Positions 1 to 6,902 of a stretch of DNA of 40,634 bases are shown here, piece after piece. The position numbers and the translations under genes were made by a program. Source of the DNA: Hydrotalea sp. (GTDB lineage Bacteria; Bacteroidota; Bacteroidia; Chitinophagales; Chitinophagaceae); contig JAKRSC010000007.1 in assembly GCA_022402565.1 (NCBI GenBank), positions 1-40,634 of the forward strand. The letters are read 5' to 3'. Below the pieces are notes generated by a model. It saw nothing but the letters and a program-made list of their open reading frames with translations, ran no database searches and had not been told where the DNA came from. Position 1 is the stretch's first letter, and every line of letters starts with the position of its first letter.

Positions 1-12
1 TTATAACCACAG

Positions 13-272
13 TAAAATTAAGCAACCCTTGAATTGAAAAAACTACGAAAAATCACAGTTTTTTATTGGTATATTCCTCGTATTTGCATGTTCCTTTTAA
101 TGTTTCTATTTTTTCAGAAAATAATTCTAATTAACAAATCACCTGCTCTTTTTATTTTCGCTCCAGAATCATCGCTTATGTCAAGTTTTATCGTTCACGG
201 TGGCAAATCTCTTAAAGGCTCTATTTTACCCCAGGGCGCAAAGAATGAAGCACTGCAAATTATTGCTGCAAC
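13..272 (+). repeat. Direct repeat copy A of the murA 5' region
   Basis: This 260-bp segment is identical, base for base by eye, to 3278-3537. The constant offset is 3265. It covers the murA leader, a candidate promoter and the first 31 codons of murA. Identity starts after the mismatch at 12/3277 and stops abruptly at 273/3538. The two copies bracket about 3.0 kb of toxin/immunity genes. Perfect identity suggests a recent duplication, a single-crossover integration, or an assembly join. Confidence 0.95.
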
Positions 273-312
273 GGACAGGTATTGCCGATGTGCAGGAAAT
301 AAAATTACTTAA
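178..312 (+). pseudogene. Truncated 5' fragment of murA
   Basis: The reading frame starts at the same ATG as the intact murA downstream (offset 3265). It encodes the first 31 MurA residues, including the Lys22-Asn23 substrate-binding pair. At base 273 it breaks into 13 unrelated codons and a stop. It lacks the active-site loop and nearly all of both domains, so it cannot be a functional enzyme. It is the left-hand remnant of the duplication. It still has the leader with the TTTG/TATTTTTT promoter-like pair (83-114), so it may be transcribed into the island antisense to the island genes. Confidence 0.85.
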
Positions 313-456
313 ACCGGGCTAATTAAAAAAGATGATGATATGCAAATAGCTAAATAGTTGAGGTCAAGCCGAATATGATGCTAAATTGAAAAACAAAAGT
401 TGAAACACTGCTTCCGTTAGCCTGCATTTTGGCAATACCTTTGTTATAGGCAGTAT
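272..456. other. Junction and non-coding stretch left of the island
   Basis: No complete gene is seen here. On the plus strand, bases 272-322 read as 16 codons ending in a stop (RTGIADVQEIKLLKPG). This has the look of a protein C-terminus cut at the repeat boundary, but it matches no family I know. On the minus strand, about 445-355 read through as AYNKGIAKMQANGSS and onward to a stop. That reading resembles repeats I loosely recall downstream of cassette-like genes in Bacteroidota. Both readings are weak. Confidence 0.3.
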
Positions 457-987
457 TTAGTCATACCAAATTGTAAGAAACCATGACTTGCTTTGGCCTA
501 TAAGTATTAATGAAATAAAATAGTCATATTGGATCGGCTCATTAAATTTGTTTGATTTCTCAAAAGAAAAAAAGTTTTTGTTAAAGATGTAAGATGTCAC
601 ATTGTTGTTGTCAAAATTTAAATTGAGTATTAACCTATTGAATATTACTTCAAATTCCATTTTGTCTAAGTAAGAAAAATCATTGATGATGGTATTTTTT
701 ATTTTTGAAAGCAGAGTTTCATAACACCCTTCAAACTTAGAATAATTTTTTGGCGAAAGATGAGTTTTAGCGAAGGGGCCATAGTATTCTGAATCTCTAG
801 GCGAGTATCCGACTGTAAACTTTCTGTTGTCAACAATGTATTTAATTAAGCCATCAAGCGTTGTGGCTTCATTCCTAGAGCTATCTCGAATAAATTCACG
901 CATCTCTATAGCTAAAGGGGCAACACTATTTAAATTAATTTGAGAAACTTGCATCATACAAATTAAAAATTTAGTCAGGGAATGCAA
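457..987 (-). CDS. Hypothetical protein, candidate immunity protein
   Basis: This is a 176-residue protein with no signal peptide or membrane segment. It has many Asn, Phe and Asp residues, and I do not recognise the family. The role is inferred from position only. It starts 33 bases after the stop of a toxin-like C-terminal domain on the same strand (1021-1470), the usual toxin-then-immunity order in polymorphic toxin loci. Its size and acidic/aromatic composition fit an immunity protein. The first 30 residues could be trimmed to an internal Met (MREF). It could equally be an unrelated cargo gene. Confidence 0.5.
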   Translation of the reverse strand: MHSLTKFLICMMQVSQINLNSVAPLAIEMREFIRDSSRNEATTLDGLIKYIVDNRKFTVGYSPRDSEYYGPFAKTHLSPKNYSKFEGCYETLLSKIKNTIINDFSYLDKMEFEVIFNRLILNLNFDNNNVTSYIFNKNFFSFEKSNKFNEPIQYDYFISLILIGQSKSWFLTIWYD

Positions 988-1020
988 AATACTTTCCCTA
1001 ACAATTATTATAATCTAAAT

Positions 1021-1470
1021 CTAGATTTGTATTGTGAACCACCTGGAATTGATATTGAAATTGAAGGCTGACCCTCCCCGGCTTGTAGAAACTGGGTAAT
1101 AAGTAAACCTTATATTATTTGGCGGGTTTCCAATATCAAAGTAAAATACTCCCGGCGTAGAAGTAGAAGATACTCCAACCCCTACGTTATTTGCAATATT
1201 ACGGAAGAAATTTTCTGCATCACTAGGATTGGATTTTATTATTCCTTGTATATTGTAATCATGTTCAACTTTACCAAGAATATCACTACACTTATCGTTG
1301 ATTGTTTTTAATAATCCATTAAAAGCTGGTGTGGGAAAATTTTTGATTTTATCAAAAGCTTTCCATACCTTATTTGCAAGTTTTCCAAAATCAAAGACAT
1401 CAATAACAGCATCAACTGCAGCAAGCCAAGGTACCTTTTTTTTAACAATCTTTAACCCTGCTCTACTGGT
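1021..1470 (-). pseudogene. Orphan toxin C-terminal domain without a start codon
   Basis: This open frame has 149 codons and not one methionine, between a TGA at 1471-1473 and a TAG at 1021-1023. The residues look like a real folded protein. A hydrophobic helix (VPWLAAVDAVIDVFDFGKLA) comes first. A region follows with NPSDAENFFRNIANNVGVGV and FDIGNPPNNIRFTYYPVS, and the frame ends in NSRWFTIQI. This layout, a hydrophobic pretoxin-like helix and then a small domain at the very C-terminus, matches polymorphic toxin tips. I cannot name the toxin class. It overlaps the end of the upstream immunity gene by 19 bases in another frame. It probably became detached from the toxin body that once supplied its start. 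Confidence 0.55.
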
Positions 1471-2111
1471 TCAAACTCAATGCCAGTACATCCTGCACTT
1501 TCTATTTCTTGTTTAACTTTTTCAGAAACACAGTATCCTAAACCCTGTATACCAATAAGAAAAATAAGCTCTGGAATATTGGATTGCAAAACTAGTTTTT
1601 CGAAAGAGTATGACCAGAATATTTCTTTATTTTTTTCGGAAATTAAACCCTCAAATTCCTCGGCAGAGTTTATTTGAATAGCTTCCTTTTGGGTATAATC
1701 AAAAAGATTTTGTCGCCTAATTATACATTTAGTATAATTTATTGCTTCATAATCATATTTATAGGGATGTGTTATCCAATATCCAGATACCTTAGATTCT
1801 TTGTACATTATTGGAGCTTCAAAAAATTGTACACTGTTTCTAACATATTTTTCTAGTATAAACTTAAGTTTTGTTGATATTAAAAGCGAATTAGAAAAGC
1901 CCATTATATTACAACTTATTAAATCTGTTAGCTTTGCTTTCTTACTTAAAATTGGTATAGATAATTCTGCTTGAAAATCAATTTTTTTTAAAAAATTGTT
2001 GCCAATAAAATTTGGATTGTTATCCATTATAGGATAGATACCCGTTTCAACTTGAGGGAATGTTCCTACAGATTTAAGATTTGTCGAATCTTTGACTTTA
2101 TAAAAATTCAT
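1452..2111 (-). CDS. Imm11/DUF1629-like immunity protein (copy 2)
   Basis: This 219-residue protein is paralogous to the 222-residue protein at 2320-2988. Shared stretches include the start (GIYPIMDNNPNFIGNN), a central SGYWITHPYK and the end (VKQEIESAGCTGIEFEPVEQ). The C-terminal pattern 'SEKVK.EIE.AGCTGIEFE' resembles the Imm11/DUF1629 group of immunity proteins found next to polymorphic toxin nucleases; that family call is from memory. It follows a degraded AHH-nuclease tail (2134-2232), as its paralogue follows a longer AHH tail, so it is probably the antidote to an AHH-type nuclease. No signal peptide is seen, so it is expected to be cytosolic. The two copies have diverged well beyond recent duplication. 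Confidence 0.6.
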   Translation of the reverse strand: MNFYKVKDSTNLKSVGTFPQVETGIYPIMDNNPNFIGNNFLKKIDFQAELSIPILSKKAKLTDLISCNIMGFSNSLLISTKLKFILEKYVRNSVQFFEAPIMYKESKVSGYWITHPYKYDYEAINYTKCIIRRQNLFDYTQKEAIQINSAEEFEGLISEKNKEIFWSYSFEKLVLQSNIPELIFLIGIQGLGYCVSEKVKQEIESAGCTGIEFEPVEQG

Positions 2112-2133
2112 ATTTTTAAAATTAATGAATTAA

Positions 2134-2232
2134 TTAATCAAGTGGTGTATTTGGATGAGCATTTAAAACTGCTCTAATTGTATTTGCAAGATTTTCTAAG
2201 GCATTTTTAGCATTTGTAGGTGTTACTCTCAC
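2134..2232 (-). pseudogene. Remnant C-terminus of an AHH-type nuclease toxin
   Basis: Reading this strand gives TNAKNALENLANTIRAVLNA and then HPNTPLD before a stop. It lines up with the end of the 81-residue fragment at 2991-3236 (YDAKLAVEKLANDIRAVLVS, HQNTPLD). It has no start codon and is too short to stand alone. It sits just upstream of its likely immunity gene at 1452-2111. It shows that the toxin-tail/immunity unit occurred twice, with this toxin copy more eroded. Confidence 0.6.
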
Positions 2233-2250
2233 CAACAAAATTGTAGATAC

Positions 2251-2300
2251 AAAAAGTTGTTGGTACGCTATGCACATAAGCTATGTAGCATACCAACAAC
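2251..2300 (-). terminator. Rho-independent terminator after the first immunity gene
   Basis: Arms 2256-2270 and 2286-2300 pair over 15 bases with one mismatch, around a 15-base loop. On the minus strand the hairpin is followed by five T residues (complement of 2251-2255). It lies 20 bases past the stop of the 2320-2988 gene. It therefore separates that immunity gene from the next toxin remnant and immunity gene. Confidence 0.7.
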
Positions 2301-2319
2301 GGCTGAACTATTTATAAAT

Positions 2320-2988
2320 TTAATCTTGACTAATTAATTCAAATTCAATACCCGTACAGCCCGCACTTTCAATTTCTTCTTTAACTTTTTCCGAAATAAA
2401 ATACCCTACACCACCAGAAACATTTCTTAAAACAAAAAAACTTGTATCGTTTGTATTTAAAACAAGTTTATCAATCTTATAAGCCCACGATATACCATTT
2501 GATTCTTTAGCTAGTTGCATCATTTTTTCGAATTCTGTGGCATCTTTTATTTCAATTTGCTTATTTGGTTCTGAACCAAATACACTTGTTCTATAAAATG
2601 TTGATTTTTTAAAGTCAATGTAATTTATCTCAGATTTATAAGGATGTACTATCCAGTAACCACTTTCTTGTAAGCCTTTAAAAATTATTGGTGCCTGAAA
2701 AAATTGAACATTATCTTCTACATATTTTTCAAGTACAATTTTTAGCCTTTCAGATATTAACAAAGCATTAGTGAACCCCATTATACCAACTCCAATTAAA
2801 TCTGTTTTTTTTGCTTTATTCTTTAATATTGGAATTGCTAATTCAGGTTGAAAGTTAATTTTCTTAAAATAATTGTTTCCTATGAAGGTAGGATTATTGT
2901 CCATAATTGGGTAAACACCTGTTTCAATTTGCGGGTACACACCAACTACTTTTTTATTAAATGATATGTTTATTCTATAGAATTTCAT
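2320..2988 (-). CDS. Imm11/DUF1629-like immunity protein (copy 1)
   Basis: This 222-residue protein has no export signal. It is the paralogue of the gene at 1452-2111. Conserved blocks are GVYPIMDNNPTFIGNN near residue 24, VQFFQAPIIF in the middle, and a C-terminal SEKVKEEIESAGCTGIEFE. The last block is what suggests the Imm11/DUF1629 group of polymorphic-toxin immunity proteins (from memory). It starts two bases after the stop of the AHH-type nuclease tail (2991-3236), which is tight translational coupling, so it is probably the cognate antidote. A strong hairpin terminator follows. The N-terminal MKFYRIN start is supported by alignment with the paralogue's MNFYKV. Confidence 0.65.
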   Translation of the reverse strand: MKFYRINISFNKKVVGVYPQIETGVYPIMDNNPTFIGNNYFKKINFQPELAIPILKNKAKKTDLIGVGIMGFTNALLISERLKIVLEKYVEDNVQFFQAPIIFKGLQESGYWIVHPYKSEINYIDFKKSTFYRTSVFGSEPNKQIEIKDATEFEKMMQLAKESNGISWAYKIDKLVLNTNDTSFFVLRNVSGGVGYFISEKVKEEIESAGCTGIEFELISQD

Positions 2989-2990
2989 AG

Positions 2991-3236
2991 TTAAAATAAG
3001 TGTATTAGTTGGTCTAAAGGTGTATTTTGATGTGATACTAAAACAGCTCTAATATCATTGGCTAATTTCTCAACTGCTAATTTAGCGTCATAAGAATTCC
3101 ATTTACCAAGAGCCACAAGGTTATCTTTTATATCAGCTAATTTTTGTGCAACTCTTGCATTGTACAAAGGATGATTTCCTGTAAAAATAGATGGAATACC
3201 ATTTAAAGCTTCATTCATAAGGAGCTTCTTAGACAT
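2991..3236 (-). CDS. Truncated AHH-family nuclease toxin, C-terminal part
   Basis: This 81-residue protein contains EALNGIPSIFTGNHPLYNAR and then helical AQKLADI and LAVEKLANDIRAVL segments. The 'NG(I)…G(N/S)HP.YN..V' pattern is typical of the second half of AHH nucleases, HNH/EndoVII-fold toxin tips in polymorphic toxins. The Ala-His-His motif that names the family and supplies catalytic residues would lie further N-terminal and is absent. The frame is closed by a stop just upstream, near the repeat boundary at 3278. This is therefore a catalytically incomplete stump, cut at the island edge. It is coupled to the immunity gene at 2320-2988. Confidence 0.6.
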   Translation of the reverse strand: MSKKLLMNEALNGIPSIFTGNHPLYNARVAQKLADIKDNLVALGKWNSYDAKLAVEKLANDIRAVLVSHQNTPLDQLIHLF

Positions 3237-3277
3237 GATTTGAAAAATGAATGATTTGATAAATTTTTATTTCACAT

Positions 3278-3537
3278 TAAAATTAAGCAACCCTTGAATT
3301 GAAAAAACTACGAAAAATCACAGTTTTTTATTGGTATATTCCTCGTATTTGCATGTTCCTTTTAATGTTTCTATTTTTTCAGAAAATAATTCTAATTAAC
3401 AAATCACCTGCTCTTTTTATTTTCGCTCCAGAATCATCGCTTATGTCAAGTTTTATCGTTCACGGTGGCAAATCTCTTAAAGGCTCTATTTTACCCCAGG
3501 GCGCAAAGAATGAAGCACTGCAAATTATTGCTGCAAC
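3278..3537 (+). repeat. Direct repeat copy B of the murA 5' region
   Basis: This is the right-hand copy of the exact 260-bp repeat (see 13-272). It is continuous with the functional murA. The left boundary is 165 bases upstream of the murA ATG, so the complete leader is carried inside the repeat and murA need not have lost its promoter when the island arrived. Confidence 0.95.
3348..3379 (+). promoter_or_regulatory. Candidate murA promoter
   Basis: TTTG at 3348-3351, a 20-base spacer and TATTTTTT at 3372-3379 match the Bacteroidota primary-sigma consensus (TTTG, about 19, TAnnTTTG) at all but the last base. The predicted start is near 3386, about 57 bases ahead of the ATG at 3443. An identical copy sits at 83-114 in the left repeat. 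If correct, this rules out the TTG at 3299 as the start of MurA. Confidence 0.4.
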
Positions 3538-4753
3538 ACTTTTAACAACTGAACCTGTTGTAATAGATCGCATTCCAGATATTGTTGATGTGAACCTGCT
3601 TATTCAACTTCTGCGAGACATGGGCGTGGCAGTTACACAAGAAGCACCAGAACGCTATCGCTTTCAAGCGAACCAAATCAATATCAGCTATATCAATACA
3701 AGTGCATTTAGAGAAAAATGCGGGCGACTTAGAGGAAGCATCATGCTTGCCGGTCCGCTTCTTGCCCGTTTTCAAGAAGCACGTATCCCTCAGCCAGGTG
3801 GCGATAAAATTGGGAGAAGAAGATTAGATACCCACTTACTTGGATTTGAACAACTAGGTGCATCTCTATCGTACAATAGCCAAGAACATTATTTTGAGTT
3901 GAAGGCAAAAGAATTAAAAGGTACTTATATCTTACTTGATGAACCCAGTGTAACCGGTACAGCTAATCTTGTTATGGCTGCTGTTCTTGCAAAAGGCACA
4001 ACTACTTTATACAATGCCGCATGTGAACCTTATGTACAACAGCTTTGCAATATGCTGGTGAGAATGGGAGCTCGCATCAGCGGTATTGGTAGCAACCTAC
4101 TTATTATTGAAGGAGTAGAAAGTCTATCGGGCACCTCACACACCATGCTGCCGGATATGATTGAAGTAGGTAGTTTTATTGGTTTGGCAGCCATGACAAA
4201 AAGTGAAATCACCATTGAAAAAGCTGGGGTAGCACATCTTGGACAAATACCGGATAAATTCAGGCAGTTAGGTATTGAACTAAGAATAGAAGGAGATAAT
4301 ATAATTGTTCCTGCACAAGATCAATATACCATTCAAACTTATTTGGATGGTGGTATCCTAACTGTGTATGACCACCCTTGGCCTGGCTTTACACCCGATT
4401 TACTGAGCATTGTTTTGGTGGTTGCTACGCAAGCTGTTGGCAGCGTGTTGATTCATCAAAAGATGTTTGAAAGCCGATTGTTTTTTACCGACAAACTGAT
4501 TGACATGGGCGCACAAATTATTCTATGCGATCCGCATCGCGCAACAGTAATTGGTTTGGGCAGGAAGCAGCCTCTGCGCGGAATAACTATGAGTAGTCCC
4601 GATATTCGTGCAGGACAAGCATTATTAATTGCTGCATTGAGTGCAGAAGGAAAAAGTACCATCCAAAATATTGAGCAAATAGATAGAGGTTATCAGTTCA
4701 TAGATAAAAGACTCCAGCAACTAGGCGCAGATATTGAGCGCGTAAGTAGTTAA
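3443..4753 (+). CDS. murA: UDP-N-acetylglucosamine 1-carboxyvinyltransferase (Cys-to-Asp form)
   Basis: MurA transfers enolpyruvate from PEP to UDP-GlcNAc, the first committed step of peptidoglycan synthesis, in the cytosol. The 436-residue protein from this ATG matches the family length. The frame is open up to a TTG at 3299, but the extra 48 residues are hydrophobic and unlike MurA, so I start at MSSFIVHGG. Lys22-Asn23 of the substrate site are present (QGAKNEA). The active-site loop reads PQPGGDKIGRRRLD. Asp121 stands where most MurA proteins have the Cys that fosfomycin alkylates, and Cys-to-Asp MurA enzymes (Mycobacterium, Chlamydia) are intrinsically fosfomycin resistant. The gene's first 95 bases and its leader are duplicated at 13-272, but this copy is complete. 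Confidence 0.95.
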   Translation: MSSFIVHGGKSLKGSILPQGAKNEALQIIAATLLTTEPVVIDRIPDIVDVNLLIQLLRDMGVAVTQEAPERYRFQANQINISYINTSAFREKCGRLRGSIMLAGPLLARFQEARIPQPGGDKIGRRRLDTHLLGFEQLGASLSYNSQEHYFELKAKELKGTYILLDEPSVTGTANLVMAAVLAKGTTTLYNAACEPYVQQLCNMLVRMGARISGIGSNLLIIEGVESLSGTSHTMLPDMIEVGSFIGLAAMTKSEITIEKAGVAHLGQIPDKFRQLGIELRIEGDNIIVPAQDQYTIQTYLDGGILTVYDHPWPGFTPDLLSIVLVVATQAVGSVLIHQKMFESRLFFTDKLIDMGAQIILCDPHRATVIGLGRKQPLRGITMSSPDIRAGQALLIAALSAEGKSTIQNIEQIDRGYQFIDKRLQQLGADIERVSS

Positions 4754-4761
4754 AATAGAAT

Positions 4762-4790
4762 CCATTTTGGTGGTTCATCACATAAAATGG
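4762..4790 (+). other. Inverted repeat between murA and the MFS gene
   Basis: CCATTTT (4762-4768) and AAAATGG (4784-4790) form perfect 7-base arms around a 15-base loop containing a further GTG/CAC pairing. No T-run follows, so it is a poor intrinsic terminator. TTTG at 4766-4769 and TACATTTA at 4793-4800 (spacer 23) could be a weak promoter for the following gene, overlapping the repeat. Confidence 0.3.
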
Positions 4791-4819
4791 CCTACATTTA
4801 AAGCAGTAAATTTATCTCT

Positions 4820-6028
4820 ATGCTGCTTGCCATTCGTGCGCGCCTTGCGCTTATGATGTTCCTAAATTTTTTTGTTTGGGGTATGTGGTTTGTTACAATG
4901 GGAACTTATCTCACCAAGTCTTTACAATCAACAGATGTAGAAGCTGGTATGGCTTATGGAACACAATCGCTGGGAGCTATCATTGCACCTTTTATAGTTG
5001 GGTTGATTGCTGATCGATTCTTTGCTGCACAAAAAATTTTAGGCTTCTTGCATCTCTGTGGTGCTGCGCTTATGTATTTCATTTCGCAGCAAACTGTATT
5101 CGATCAGTTCTATCCGCTCTTATTAGGTTATATGATTGTGTATATGCCAACACTGGCTCTGGTAAATGCAATTGCATTCAAACAAATGCAAGCACCCGAA
5201 AAAGAATTTGGCTCTATTCGTGTTTGGGGAACCATTGGCTGGATAGCAGCCGGACTCACCATAGGATGGCTGGCACTCGAACAACAACAATTGCTGCAAC
5301 AAACCTATGTTATTGCAGCAGCCATATCGGCTGTGTTGGGAATCTATAGTTTTACACTGCCTCAAACACCTGCTCCAAAAGCAGGTCAGGAAGTGAAGCT
5401 GAAAGATGTACTTGGCTTAGACGCATTAGGCCTTTTGAAAGATAAAAACTACTTCGTCTTCTTCATAGGTTCTGTACTTATATGTATTCCACTGGCATTC
5501 TATTATCAAGAAACCAATAAGTTTCTAAATGAAATCAATGTGCAACAAGCTGCCAGTAAAATGACGCTGGGTCAAATGAGTGAAACTGCATTTTTGTTTT
5601 TGATGCCTTTCTTTTTCAGTCGACTTGGAGTGAAAAAAATGTTGCTCATTGGTATGACAGCCTGGGTAGTACGCTACCTATGTTTTGCGTGGGGCGATGC
5701 AGATCAGGGAATGGCTTTGCTGTACTTAGGAATTTTATTACACGGCATTTGCTACGACTTCTTTTTTGTAACCGGTCAAATTTATACCGATGAAAAAGCA
5801 GGTCCACAAATTCGTTCCAGTGCACAAGGCATGATTACATTGGCCACCTATGGTGTAGGTATGCTCATTGGTTTTCAAGTTGCAGGTTGGACTTCGGCAC
5901 AATACATCACAGAACAAGGACACAACTGGACCACCATTTGGTATATACCTGCTGGCATTGCACTTGGGGTAACATTACTCTTTGCAATTCTTTTCCAAAA
6001 TCCTACAAAACAAGAAGCAAATGGCTGA
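4820..6028 (+). CDS. MFS permease, nucleoside:H+ symporter family
   Basis: This 402-residue inner-membrane protein has about 12 hydrophobic segments. It resembles E. coli NupG/XapB: FFVWGMWFVTMGTYL at the start, YMPTLALVNAIAFKQM, then SIRVWGTIGWI in the middle. The second half has SETAFLFLMPFFFSRLGVKK, CYDFFFVTGQIY and RSSAQGMI. The family (2.A.1.10) takes up nucleosides by proton symport. Bacteroidota members often sit in sugar-catabolic operons, so here the substrate may be a sugar or keto-sugar rather than a nucleoside. The start is taken at MLLAIRARLAL, just before the first helix. Its stop overlaps the next gene's ATG by 8 bases, which indicates translational coupling. Confidence 0.85.
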   Translation: MLLAIRARLALMMFLNFFVWGMWFVTMGTYLTKSLQSTDVEAGMAYGTQSLGAIIAPFIVGLIADRFFAAQKILGFLHLCGAALMYFISQQTVFDQFYPLLLGYMIVYMPTLALVNAIAFKQMQAPEKEFGSIRVWGTIGWIAAGLTIGWLALEQQQLLQQTYVIAAAISAVLGIYSFTLPQTPAPKAGQEVKLKDVLGLDALGLLKDKNYFVFFIGSVLICIPLAFYYQETNKFLNEINVQQAASKMTLGQMSETAFLFLMPFFFSRLGVKKMLLIGMTAWVVRYLCFAWGDADQGMALLYLGILLHGICYDFFFVTGQIYTDEKAGPQIRSSAQGMITLATYGVGMLIGFQVAGWTSAQYITEQGHNWTTIWYIPAGIALGVTLLFAILFQNPTKQEANG

Positions 6029-6890
6029 ACGTAGAAAATTTTTACAACAAATAGGATTGGGCGTACTGGCTGCGAATATTCCTTTTATATCAAAATCAAC
6101 TCCCATGGAAGAAGCAACCGGTGGCATTATTAAACAATCGGTTTGCAGGTGGACATACAGCAAATTCTCTTTAGACGATCTGTGTATGAAAGCCAAACAA
6201 ATCGGCTATCAGGCAATAGATTTAGTTGGTCCGAAAGAGTGGAATATATTGAAGCAACATGGCATGGATTCAACTATGTGCAATGGCGCTGAAATAAGTT
6301 TAACAGAAGGATGGAATAGACCCGAATACCACGATCAACTCACAAAAAACTATCTCGAGCATATTGAATACGTACACAAAGCCGGATATAAAAACCTCAT
6401 TTGCTTTAGTGGAAATAAAAAAGGAATGGATGATGAAACAGGTTTACGTAATTGTGTAACGGGTTTAAAAAAAATATTGGGCGAAGCTGAAAAAAAAGGC
6501 GTGGTTATTCAAATGGAATTATTCAACTCAAAAATCAACCACCCCGATTATATGTGCGACCGATCTGCATGGGGTATTGAATTGTGCAAGCGCCTCAATT
6601 CACCCAACTTCAAACTATTGTATGATATCTACCACATGCAAATAGCTGAAGGTGATATTATTCGAACCATTCAAGAAAGCCACACATACTTTGGTCATTA
6701 CCATACTGCTGGTGTTCCGGGCCGACATGAAATAGATAACAACCAAGAATTGTATTATCCTGCAATTATGCGAGCCATTGCGGCAACCGGATATAAAGGC
6801 TATGTTGCGCAGGAATTCATTCCCAGCAGTCAGGATACCACTGAGCAATTAAAAGTTTTACAAGAAGCTTATCATATCTGTAATATTTAA
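6021..6890 (+). CDS. Hydroxypyruvate-isomerase-like TIM-barrel protein, Tat-exported
   Basis: This 289-residue xylose-isomerase-like TIM barrel is closest to the Hyi (hydroxypyruvate isomerase) group. MELFNSK and AQEFIP carry the two metal/catalytic Glu residues. LLYDIYHMQ and HYHTAGVPGRHE supply Asp and His ligands. The start chosen (MAERRKFLQQIG) gives a twin-arginine signal (RRKFLQ) and a hydrophobic stretch, so the enzyme should act in the periplasm. The longer in-frame start 39 bases upstream would bury the signal inside the MFS gene. The true substrate is probably a ketose or keto-sugar made by the neighbouring GMC oxidoreductase; hydroxypyruvate itself is less likely outside the cytosol. 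Confidence 0.8.
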   Translation: MAERRKFLQQIGLGVLAANIPFISKSTPMEEATGGIIKQSVCRWTYSKFSLDDLCMKAKQIGYQAIDLVGPKEWNILKQHGMDSTMCNGAEISLTEGWNRPEYHDQLTKNYLEHIEYVHKAGYKNLICFSGNKKGMDDETGLRNCVTGLKKILGEAEKKGVVIQMELFNSKINHPDYMCDRSAWGIELCKRLNSPNFKLLYDIYHMQIAEGDIIRTIQESHTYFGHYHTAGVPGRHEIDNNQELYYPAIMRAIAATGYKGYVAQEFIPSSQDTTEQLKVLQEAYHICNI

Positions 6891-6902
6891 TAACAAACTG
6901 TT

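Noticed and set aside
1298-1856. Small plus-strand frames opposite the immunity and toxin genes
   Set aside because: They are antisense to protein-like minus-strand frames and show no motif, signal or paralogue.
3299-3442. In-frame TTG start adding 48 residues to MurA
   Set aside because: The extension is a hydrophobic run not found in MurA, whose usual N-terminus aligns at the ATG at 3443. A promoter-like pair lies inside it at 3348-3379.
13-3537. Insertion sequence or transposon explanation for the repeats
   Set aside because: No transposase, terminal inverted repeats or short target duplication are present. The repeat is host gene sequence 260 bp long.
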